Shown here: positions 21,184 through 29,321 of the stretch, piece by piece
How positions within the stretch are numbered: position 1 is the stretch's first letter
Layout of the letters: each line of letters opens with the position of its first letter
From: Bacillota bacterium
GTDB lineage: Bacteria > Bacillota > Clostridia > Tissierellales > MES13
Assembly (NCBI GenBank): GCA_009711765.1
Contig: VEND01000009.1
Span: 1 to 64,000, forward strand
DNA length: 64,000 nucleotides
Reading direction: 5' to 3'
The notes under the pieces: model-generated
Databases searched by the model: none
Seen by the model: only the letters and a program-made list of their open reading frames with translations
What the model was told of the DNA's origin: nothing
Position numbers and translations under genes: made by a program

Positions 21184-21237
21184 GTATAACTTAACGGATA
21201 TAAAAAAGAACTAATTAGTGTATAGTTTAACGAATAT
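21184..21237. repeat. Two 18-bp direct repeats, 36-bp period
   Basis: GTATAACTTAACGGATAT (21184) and GTATAGTTTAACGAATAT (21220). Confidence 0.6.
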
Positions 21238-21238
21238 A

Positions 21239-21715
21239 TTAATTTATTAATTTAGAATAAATATAATATTCTCCGTCTACAATCTTATTAAAAGTCCACC
21301 AGACACCTTTTCCTGTATAATATACACCTTTGCCAGAAAGTTTAATGCCTTTCCAAGACCAGTCTAAAATATTGTCGCAAAGTTCAACTATTTTAGTTGT
21401 TTTTAGGAAATTTAAATCTCCCATTGCTCTGCCAAATTCTAATTCTTTTGCTCTATCGCCATGTGCATATTGCTCGGTTAATTCTTTTAATAACTTTTTA
21501 CCTTTAGTGCCAAAAGGATCTCTCGTTTCGTTTAAATACTTCCAAAAAATTTCTCTAGCTTCTTTAATAGTTAAATCATCTGCTAGTACGGTGTTACCTA
21601 CTAACATTATTGCAATAAATACAGATGCACCACATGCTATTTTTATTTTTCGTTTTGTCTTCGGTGTTACATAAATTAAAATTATCTTTCTACGAATATT
21701 CATAACCATATTCAC
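21239..21715 (-). CDS. Membrane-anchored/exported hypothetical protein
   Basis: N-terminal TM segment IACGASVFIAIMLVGNTVLA. Confidence 0.65.
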   Translation of the reverse strand: MNMVMNIRRKIILIYVTPKTKRKIKIACGASVFIAIMLVGNTVLADDLTIKEAREIFWKYLNETRDPFGTKGKKLLKELTEQYAHGDRAKELEFGRAMGDLNFLKTTKIVELCDNILDWSWKGIKLSGKGVYYTGKGVWWTFNKIVDGEYYIYSKLIN

Positions 21716-21794
21716 TCCCTCTCTTTTTTACATATATATGTCATAGGAGTAGAAATATTGCTTGTACGAGTAGAAAAAGTACATAAAAAAATAC

Positions 21795-22004
21795 CTAATC
21801 CTCTTCGGATAGGTAAAATACTTGTTCTAAAGGTTTATTTAATTTTTTACATATTTTTAAAGCTATATCCAATTTTGGCACAGTTCCGTTTTCATATCTA
21901 TTGTATTGCCTGTAGTCTATTTGTAGAATATTTTTTGCAAATTGTGATTGATTAAGCAAATACTCTTGCATCCGTATAGTTTTTAAGTTATTTTTAACTG
22001 CCAT
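21795..22004 (-). CDS. XRE-family HTH regulator
   Basis: NQSQFAKNILQIDYRQYNRYENGTVPKLDIALKICKKLNKPLEQVF. Confidence 0.85.
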   Translation of the reverse strand: MAVKNNLKTIRMQEYLLNQSQFAKNILQIDYRQYNRYENGTVPKLDIALKICKKLNKPLEQVFYLSEED

Positions 22005-22062
22005 AGAATCACCTACCTATATACTATTATTAAACATATAAGTAGTTAATTCCTTTTTACAT

Positions 22063-22269
22063 TTATACAAAAGTATAGTACATTATAGCCACAACAATCA
22101 AAGCTAGTATTAATCTAAAAATTTCAATAAAAAATTCGCGGTCTTTTTGTTTTTGTTCTTTTGCTGCAATTTGATTATCTCTATTGTCTTTTTCTTCCCA
22201 AAATTTTTTAACACCCTCATTTATTAAGTTTTTGATGTTATCATTATTTTTACTATTTTCCTCAGACAT
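22063..22269 (-). CDS. Small membrane protein
   Basis: C-terminal TM IFRLILALIVVAIMYYTFV. Confidence 0.6.
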   Translation of the reverse strand: MSEENSKNNDNIKNLINEGVKKFWEEKDNRDNQIAAKEQKQKDREFFIEIFRLILALIVVAIMYYTFV

Positions 22270-22525
22270 ATAATCACCCCCATACTAAAAGGTATGTAAT
22301 GTTGAAGTATTATAATACTTAATTGTTGTCTAAAACGTCATTTTTTAGCCTAAATTAACGTTTAAATGCCTTTAATAGACATATAGCACCTATGCATATT
22401 TTTAATGCTTGTTTTCTATGTACGTTTAGAAAACAATAAAAAAGATGATCTATAAAAGACCATCTTGTTAAGGGAGGGTCAAATTTGACACACCTTTTGC
22501 AGGTATAGTCGTTTTGTCCATGCCT

Positions 22526-22729
22526 TTATTCCTTTACTATTTTAATTATATCATTAGGAGTACATTCTAAAACAGTACATATTTTTTCTAGTATTTCAAA
22601 ACTTATAGACTTAGTTCCACCTTTTGCCAATTTATGAATTGTTGTATAACTAATCTCTGTTTCTTTTGCTAACCAATAAAGAGTTTTATCTTTATTATTT
22701 AATACTTCATTTAGTGTTATTTCTACCAT
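22526..22729 (-). CDS. XRE-family HTH, probable prophage repressor
   Basis: TLYWLAKETEISYTTIHKLAKGGTKSISFEILEKICTVLECTPNDII; divergent to lytic-direction promoter. Confidence 0.8.
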   Translation of the reverse strand: MVEITLNEVLNNKDKTLYWLAKETEISYTTIHKLAKGGTKSISFEILEKICTVLECTPNDIIKIVKE

Positions 22730-22798
22730 TTAAACGCCTCCTATGTCGTAGTCTAATTATATGTTATCAAAACTATATAAAAAAATCAATATATATGC

Positions 22799-22827
22799 TT
22801 GACAACATATACTTTCGATGTTATACT
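22799..22827 (+). promoter_or_regulatory. Sigma-A-type rightward phage promoter
   Basis: TTGACA (22799-22804) - 17 bp - TATACT (22822-22827) overlapping repeated ACRACATAT-like sites. Confidence 0.75.
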
Positions 22828-22876
22828 GTTTATAGAACATATAGTTAATCAACGACATATAATTCAGGAGGTTTTC

Positions 22877-23077
22877 ATGAAAGAGGGTGATAGAGTAATA
22901 ATAATTAAAAGTAAAAATTATAAAGGTAGAACAGGAACTATTACAGATGAACCGACTATCTTAGAAAAATGGAACGAACAAAAGCAAAAATTCGAGGATG
23001 TAAAAATTTATAGAGTTAGATTAGATAATTTTAACGGACATTGTTTATTTTTTAAAGAGTCAGAAATAAAAAAATAA
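22877..23077 (+). CDS. Small KOW-like hypothetical protein
   Basis: MKEGDRVIIIKSKNYKGRTGTITDEP; RBS caggagg. Confidence 0.6.
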   Translation: MKEGDRVIIIKSKNYKGRTGTITDEPTILEKWNEQKQKFEDVKIYRVRLDNFNGHCLFFKESEIKK

Positions 23078-23108
23078 ATAATAAAAAATAAAGGGGAGAG
23101 TGTTAAAT

Positions 23109-23330
23109 ATGGCTAATGTAATGGCAAATTGTAAAAATTTCAGTGAGATGTTTGAGGCGTGTATTGGATATTGTGGATTCAAGGGTAAGAAAGCAGAGGA
23201 ACTATTTAATAAATATCATCAAAAATATGCAAAATTCAACGAGCAGCAGAGAGAGTTATTTTGGTTTGTATTAGAAAGTTTTACTAACTTCAACATAGCA
23301 CAGGCTTTAAGGGAGGTAGAAATGGCTTAA
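23109..23330 (+). CDS. Hypothetical phage protein
   Basis: ORF with ggggag RBS. Confidence 0.55.
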   Translation: MANVMANCKNFSEMFEACIGYCGFKGKKAEELFNKYHQKYAKFNEQQRELFWFVLESFTNFNIAQALREVEMA

Positions 23331-23539
23331 TACATAAAAATAGGGCTACCAATAAGGTAGTCCTAAAGTGTTGTAAATTTGCATAAACAAAAGCATATAC
23401 AAGCATACCAGTTATAATTTACAATAACAAGTGTACATGCTTATATATAACGTTTTACATTTTTAAAATATGTGTTATACTTATAATATATGTATTTTTT
23501 TACATAGTTATTACAAACTATATTATTTATCCTAATGCA

Positions 23540-23569
23540 ATTATATACTACTTATTATCATTTTGTCAA
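23540..23569 (-). promoter_or_regulatory. Promoter-like site, minus strand
   Basis: TTGACA - 18 bp - TATAAT on minus strand. Confidence 0.6.
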
Positions 23570-23605
23570 GGATTTTTTTAAAAAAACTAAGGGGGAATTT
23601 TTAAA

Positions 23606-23797
23606 ATGAATGATTTTTTGGAAGTGAAAGATTATTTTAACACTATGTATAGCTTTATCAAACAAGATTTTAAAGAGGTTTTGAGGGGATTTAGAGAGTT
23701 AGACGGATATTCGGATACTGTTACAGAAAAACTTGCAAATATGAACAAAGAGGACATGTATTTTATATTTGCATTAGCCCGAGAGGAGGTAGCTTAA
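23606..23797 (+). CDS. Hypothetical phage protein
   Basis: ORF with aaggggg RBS. Confidence 0.55.
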   Translation: MNDFLEVKDYFNTMYSFIKQDFKEVLRGFRELDGYSDTVTEKLANMNKEDMYFIFALAREEVA

Positions 23798-23952
23798 ATG
23801 TAACGGTTTAGAAAATCTACAAACCCTAGTATTTATGCCTATTACATAGATTTTGAGAAACGCTATCATTTATAAAAAACTGCCAACAAATGGCTTAATT
23901 TAAACATCTATGTACATTTTAGCAAAAAACACTAAAGGGGATAGAAAACATA

Positions 23953-24078
23953 ATTCAATGTACCGAATGTGGCAGGTTGGTTAAAGTTAAGGGGAAAGGT
24001 CGAAATCCCAAGTATTGTAATAAGTGTCAAAAAGAAAAACAAAAGTTATTGGATAGGGAATATCAAAGAAAATCCTAA
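23953..24078 (+). CDS. Possible small zinc-ribbon protein with non-canonical start
   Basis: Open frame IQCTECGRLVKVKGKGRNPKYCNKCQKEKQKLLDREYQRKS*; CxxC...CxxC; no ATG/GTG/TTG start seen. Confidence 0.35.
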   Translation: MQCTECGRLVKVKGKGRNPKYCNKCQKEKQKLLDREYQRKS

Positions 24079-24231
24079 ATGTCCAAGTTTAGAAAATCCC
24101 TACACCCTAGTAGCCATGCCTATTGTAGCGATTACGTGCTATTTTATATAATGGAAGGGGAGAGTGTATCATTATTATTTTTTTAACTAACTACAACGTT
24201 ATTATTACATATTTTGAAAGGGGTGATAAAA

Positions 24232-24426
24232 GTGACAGAGGAACAAATTAGAACAGAAATTCTAAAGATACAAAATAAATATTACACACCAACATCGAAA
24301 ATTGCAAAGGATTGTGATGTAAACAGAAGTCTAATATCACAAATGTTAAATCAGAAATTTGATAAACCGATGTATAAGAATGTATTAGAGTCGCTAGAAG
24401 AATGGTTACAAGATAGGATGTTATAG
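24232..24426 (+). CDS. Small HTH-like protein
   Basis: NKYYTPTSKIAKDCDVNRSLISQMLNQKFDKPMYKNVLESLEEWL. Confidence 0.6.
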   Translation: MTEEQIRTEILKIQNKYYTPTSKIAKDCDVNRSLISQMLNQKFDKPMYKNVLESLEEWLQDRML

Positions 24427-24534
24427 TTCTATTTAGTAGCTAAAAACACTCTACAGAGATTTTAAGCGTGTTTTAGATGGAATAGGTATCATAGGTATGC
24501 TAGGTAAAAAATAAAATCTGAAAGGGGAATGAAG

Positions 24535-24717
24535 ATGAAATTAATAAAAATTATAGACCAAAAAATAAATTATTATAAAAAAGAAATGGAAAAATTTGAA
24601 AATATATTAGATGAGGATCCTGCAAACGCAGAAGCAGTAATTGGCTATGAAATAAGCTCTAATACAGTAATACACTTGTTAGAATTAAAAAATACATATA
24701 TGTTAGCTAGTAGTTAG
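24535..24717 (+). CDS. Hypothetical phage protein
   Basis: ORF with gaaagggg RBS. Confidence 0.5.
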   Translation: MKLIKIIDQKINYYKKEMEKFENILDEDPANAEAVIGYEISSNTVIHLLELKNTYMLASS

Positions 24718-24846
24718 TAAATAACGGGCAAGTTTATTTTATTGCCTGTTGTTTTCGTTAATTTGACGACAAAATTGTCGTGCGAGAAATTCGGTAATGA
24801 GAAAATGACCATACCTAACAATATGTTAATAGAAAGGATTGATTGT

Positions 24847-25026
24847 ATGTATTATGAAATTAGAAAAAAATATCTAGCTGAAGCGATTGCATGGCTAGGA
24901 TATAGATATTGGAAAGAAGGCTATGGAAAGGATACTATATATAAATTTAAGGATACAGAAGAATTTAGAAACGCACTAACAGGACTTATGCAATTAAAAA
25001 ATCAAGTGGGAAAATACAATAATTAA
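24847..25026 (+). CDS. Hypothetical phage protein
   Basis: MYYEIRKKYLAEAIAWLGYRYWKEGYGKDTIYKFKDTEEF; RBS gaaagg; ORF-track start 24742 is probably too early. Confidence 0.6.
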   Translation: MYYEIRKKYLAEAIAWLGYRYWKEGYGKDTIYKFKDTEEFRNALTGLMQLKNQVGKYNN

Positions 25027-25058
25027 ATAAAATTTTCGAGTGAAAGGATGATTGTAAT

Positions 25059-25820
25059 ATGAATAAAGAGAATAGAAAATTTGTAAAAGTGCCACATCAA
25101 TGGTTTGAAATGGATAAAGATGGGATTAACTTTATCAGCCAATTAGGAGATAAGAGATTTACCTTATGGTTTGCAATAAATAAAGTAGCAGTACAAAGCG
25201 GTATGGCAGATATAGTACGTTACAGTATATCGGAGATAGTTAATGATATGAAAGTTTTAAAAGGATTTAGTGACAAAACAAAAGTAAGAAATATGCTTAT
25301 AGCACTTAAAAAAGCAGGATTAATAGAATGTAAGACATTAAATAGTAAAACAAAGCCATCCAGTTTAATTTCTATAAAAGTTAATACAGATAGATACATA
25401 AAAGATTGCAATAACAAAGGATTTAGTATGATAAGTACAGATTTATATGATGACAAGATACAAGAGTTAGATTGCACAGGATTTTTAATATACTGTTTTT
25501 TATTTAAAAATCACAACATTAATTTAGGCAACCAGGGAATAACAGATCATGGATATTGTGAAGCAACAAGAGATTCTATATCTAGGATACTAGGAGTAAA
25601 AAATAAAAAGACGATAACAAAATATACAAATAAAATAGTGAAAGCAAAGAAATTAGTTAAGAGAATTAAACAACAACAGTATCAGGATGAGAATGAATTG
25701 GGGGACATAGTAACTAAGTGGACACCGAACAGGTATATTGTATGGGCAAAAGTAGATATAGAAAATAAATATTATATACCAGTAACCAGTAAGAAAACAG
25801 ACAAACAGAAAGTAAGTTAA
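25059..25820 (+). CDS. Replication initiator-like winged-helix protein
   Basis: FVKVPHQWFEMDKDGINFISQLGDKRFTLWFAINK...; two winged-helix-like segments; followed by iteron-like repeats. Confidence 0.6.
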   Translation: MNKENRKFVKVPHQWFEMDKDGINFISQLGDKRFTLWFAINKVAVQSGMADIVRYSISEIVNDMKVLKGFSDKTKVRNMLIALKKAGLIECKTLNSKTKPSSLISIKVNTDRYIKDCNNKGFSMISTDLYDDKIQELDCTGFLIYCFLFKNHNINLGNQGITDHGYCEATRDSISRILGVKNKKTITKYTNKIVKAKKLVKRIKQQQYQDENELGDIVTKWTPNRYIVWAKVDIENKYYIPVTSKKTDKQKVS

Positions 25821-25927
25821 AGTTTGACACGGGGCAGGTTTCCTGAAACGTGTAGAATAGTAATTATAATTTATATATTAATTCTCTTTTGTATATAATT
25901 CTCTTTTATATAATGTGACCCAAAAAC

Positions 25928-26027
25928 ACGTCAAATTTGAAGCGTTTTTACACTCCGATATGGCATAAAAATGAGTTGTTTTTACACTCCGATTTACTGT
26001 AAATTTGAACCATTTTTACACTCCGAT
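25928..26027 (+). repeat. Three iteron-like repeats with exact 34-bp period
   Basis: TTTTTACACTCCGAT at 25945-25959, 25979-25993, 26013-26027. Confidence 0.9.
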
Positions 26028-26158
26028 GTAAAGGGCTTAAAATAGCCGTTTGTGTGGGTTTGGAATTATTATATAAAATTTAGACTTGAATTGTTAAGGG
26101 AAATTTCGGATTTATTTTAATTATAAAATTATAAAATTTGGAAAGGGGTTTTGTTGGG

Positions 26159-28903
26159 ATGTTAAAAGAAAACAGTTACATATTACAAGTAGAGGGTAAG
26201 GATATCATTAATGCAGGGGAAGAAGGTTATAAAGTAAGTAAATATAAAAAATATAAAGCTACATTTGATTATAGCTTAGAAGCAGATAAATTAAATGAAT
26301 TGGCACAGAGTAAAAAGATATTCAGTAGAAAAAAGGATAGGAATATGTTCTATACAGATAAATATGATAAACAATATACTAATCATATTGTTAGTGTTAA
26401 ATTTAGTTATAGTGTAAAAGATGAAAAAGGTAAAACTACTATGAAAACAGCAGATATAAGAGAAAAGTTATATAAAGATGGATTTGATATACAAGGTCAG
26501 GGTCATTTTGTTAGGTTTAAAAGAAGTTCAGGATCAAGTCGAGTCGGTAAGTGTTTATTTATTAGAGAGGAATTATATAAGGATATAATGGAATGGTCTT
26601 ATATGGGGTTAGATTATAGCGAAGGTATTGATATTGATTTAGCAAGTATTGAAGCATACATAGCACTAACAACAAGTAGTATTATAGATACAATATCAAT
26701 AAAACCACATGAAATTTTATTAATAAATGATTATGAAAGTGTATTTAAAGATACTGCAATGGCAACAGAAATGTATAACGACAATGGAATAATGAGACTT
26801 AGAACTGAGCCAAAGGAAGTGGAAATAAATAATTGTATATGGGACGGGCAGAGTCTACTTTCAAATGAAGTGTTTGAAGAAAATGGATATAGTGATAAAG
26901 GAATGTTGTTATGTCGTGAAAGATTTTTTAAGAGTGCATGTTTTAATACTAAAATTCAACATTTCTTTAAAGCAGCAGGGATAACAGAAATTAGCCAATT
27001 AAATGGTAAAACATTAGCAACAGATATAAGTCAGATTAAGTTAATAACAACACCTTCATCAATTAAGTATCTCAAGTTTGGAACATTTGAAGAATGGATA
27101 AATAGACTTGAAGGTAAGTTTGGATTAGTAAAATATGAAAAACCAACACATTTCTATAATGGTGATAAAGTACAAACACATTATCAGTTACTTCAGACAC
27201 TACAATTTGACAAGGATACATTAGAAGATTTTATGAGTGAAACGATAGATTATTATAATTTATTAAAGAAGGATATAGATGTATTCAGAAATCATTTAGG
27301 AATAAAAGTTAATAATGATAATATTGAATTAGATACCTTTAATAGCACAAATGATTTTATGTTTACATTAATGCAGTTGAACAATGATTTTCTTAAAACA
27401 GATTTATTTGTTAATTTTAGAAGTGACATGCTAGATAGTTTTATGAAAGACGCTAGAAAGGCTCATATACTTATAAATGGTAATTATTCAACGTTATTTG
27501 GAAATGGATTTGAAATGCTGAGGGCAACAATAAAAGATAAGGATAATAGATTTTATTTTCACGGTGACAGTGTACTGCCAAAAGGTAAAATTTATAGTAG
27601 AAAATTCAATGTAGGAACTAAAATTGTTGGTTGTAGGTCGCCCCATGTAACAATGGGAAATTTATTGCTTACAGAAACTGTTAACTGTTGTGTTTACAGT
27701 GAGTTCTTTAATTTATCTAAGGAAATTGTTTGTGTCAATTCGATAGAAGATAATATATTAGAGCGATTATCAGGGGCTGATTTTGATTCGGATCAAATGC
27801 TATTAACGGATAATAAATATATAGTTGAACTTACAGAGAAAAATTATAATAAGTTTCTAGTACCAACATCGCTTGTTAGTGCAGAGAAAGTGTTTAGGAA
27901 AAATACATATTTAGAAAAATGTGATTTAGATATTAAGACAAGTGTTAATTTAATAGGGGAAATAATAAATTTGTCACAGGAGTTGAATGCACTATTATGG
28001 CATAAGGTTAGTAAAGGTTATGATATCGACAGCAAAGAAGTGCAGGAAATATATAAGGATATATCACAATTGGATGTAATGAGTTGTATCGAGATAGATA
28101 AAGCAAAAAAGGAATTTGAAATAAATAATAAAAAGGAATTAGATATTATAAGAAATAAATATAGAGATTATGTACTTGTATCCGACAAAGGAAATGAAAT
28201 TAAAAGCAAAACAAAATATGTTTTGTGGGAAGAAATGAAGGCATTAAAAGAGGATAAACAAAATTATAGTTATCATATGAAAAAATATAATTTAGAAGGT
28301 TTGGAAGAGGTAAAAGTAAGACCATATTTCTTTCAGTATGTCATGGAAAAAGAGCATACTAAGAATTATGAATTTAAAAGATATAATACAAGTATGGACT
28401 ATTTACAAGAAATAATTGATGATAATATGAAAGGTATTAGAAGCAAAAAAAGAAATAATATAGTTAGTTTTCTTAGTTTATTGCATAGTGAAGGTATAAA
28501 GCTATCTGATGCAGATAGAAAGAGGATAAAAAGGACAGTTGATGATATTAGAAAATTAAAGATTGATACAAATAAAACTTGGAATAGTGATGTATTAGAT
28601 AATGAAGAAAAATATTTAAGAACATCAAAAATGAAGAATGATTTAATTGATAAATTACGTGGAAAGATAAAGAAGATAGAAACAATGAAAAAATTATTAG
28701 TAGATTTGTTTAGAAAAGAAGAGTATAGCAGTATAGTAAGAAAGACTATAACAATATTATTTGCAAGCAACAAAGAATTATTTACTGAATTATTAAAAGA
28801 AAAACAAGAGAAGTTAAGTTATATAAGTAGAATATACAGAGAACCAAAGTTAGCTGAAGAAGTAATAAAAATATATGGAATAAATTATATTAGAAAAAAA
28901 TAA
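26159..28903 (+). CDS. Candidate single-chain double-psi beta-barrel RNA polymerase-like protein
   Basis: RSPHVTMGN ... LERLSGADFDSDQMLLTDN resembles the catalytic DFDGD region of RNAP beta' / RdRP-YonO families; 915 aa. Confidence 0.65.
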   Translation: MLKENSYILQVEGKDIINAGEEGYKVSKYKKYKATFDYSLEADKLNELAQSKKIFSRKKDRNMFYTDKYDKQYTNHIVSVKFSYSVKDEKGKTTMKTADIREKLYKDGFDIQGQGHFVRFKRSSGSSRVGKCLFIREELYKDIMEWSYMGLDYSEGIDIDLASIEAYIALTTSSIIDTISIKPHEILLINDYESVFKDTAMATEMYNDNGIMRLRTEPKEVEINNCIWDGQSLLSNEVFEENGYSDKGMLLCRERFFKSACFNTKIQHFFKAAGITEISQLNGKTLATDISQIKLITTPSSIKYLKFGTFEEWINRLEGKFGLVKYEKPTHFYNGDKVQTHYQLLQTLQFDKDTLEDFMSETIDYYNLLKKDIDVFRNHLGIKVNNDNIELDTFNSTNDFMFTLMQLNNDFLKTDLFVNFRSDMLDSFMKDARKAHILINGNYSTLFGNGFEMLRATIKDKDNRFYFHGDSVLPKGKIYSRKFNVGTKIVGCRSPHVTMGNLLLTETVNCCVYSEFFNLSKEIVCVNSIEDNILERLSGADFDSDQMLLTDNKYIVELTEKNYNKFLVPTSLVSAEKVFRKNTYLEKCDLDIKTSVNLIGEIINLSQELNALLWHKVSKGYDIDSKEVQEIYKDISQLDVMSCIEIDKAKKEFEINNKKELDIIRNKYRDYVLVSDKGNEIKSKTKYVLWEEMKALKEDKQNYSYHMKKYNLEGLEEVKVRPYFFQYVMEKEHTKNYEFKRYNTSMDYLQEIIDDNMKGIRSKKRNNIVSFLSLLHSEGIKLSDADRKRIKRTVDDIRKLKIDTNKTWNSDVLDNEEKYLRTSKMKNDLIDKLRGKIKKIETMKKLLVDLFRKEEYSSIVRKTITILFASNKELFTELLKEKQEKLSYISRIYREPKLAEEVIKIYGINYIRKK

Positions 28904-28952
28904 AAAAAGTGCACACATTTTGGATACACTCATTTATATGACTAGGGTTGTA

Positions 28953-29062
28953 ACACCTGTATAGGAGGGTAAAGAGTAGTAATAACCTCCATGGTGTGTG
29001 TAATGCTAGTTAAACACACATACGAGGACATTCTTAATTGAGTGTCCTCTAATAATATTTTT
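28953..29062 (+). ncRNA. Candidate structured RNA ending in an intrinsic terminator
   Basis: Nested stems ACACC/GGTGT and GGAGG/CCTCC, alternative TGTGTG/CACACA, then GAGGACA/TGTCCTC and T-run. Confidence 0.4.
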
Positions 29063-29243
29063 TTAGAAATAGAATCGCTTAATTCTACAGTATAACATAC
29101 ATATAAAGATAAAACAATAGTTTTAAGCAAATTAATTAAATAATTTTGATAATCCTTATTTTATAATTTTATATATATTTATTTTAGGGCTACAGAGATG
29201 TAGTCCTTATATATTTTTTAATGTAAAAAGCGATTAACTCTTT

Positions 29244-29273
29244 AGTATAACACAGAATGTAGTAATTATGCAA
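29244..29273 (-). promoter_or_regulatory. Promoter-like site, minus strand
   Basis: TTGCAT - 18 bp - TATACT with extended TGT. Confidence 0.45.
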
Positions 29274-29321
29274 GGGAATTTTGAAATGTTTTTTTGAATA
29301 TTTTAATTTTATACATTTTAA

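Noticed and set aside
23969-24151. 60-aa plus ORF 23969..24151
   Set aside because: Overlaps the better zinc-ribbon frame, lacks RBS and family features.
24742-24846. N-terminal 35 codons of ORF 24742..25026
   Set aside because: Region holds a hairpin and palindrome; a good RBS precedes ATG 24847, so the longer start is unlikely.
25928-26027. 34-bp periodic repeats as a CRISPR array
   Set aside because: Only three units, conserved part about 15 bp, intervening sequence partly shared, no cas genes; iterons/operators fit better.
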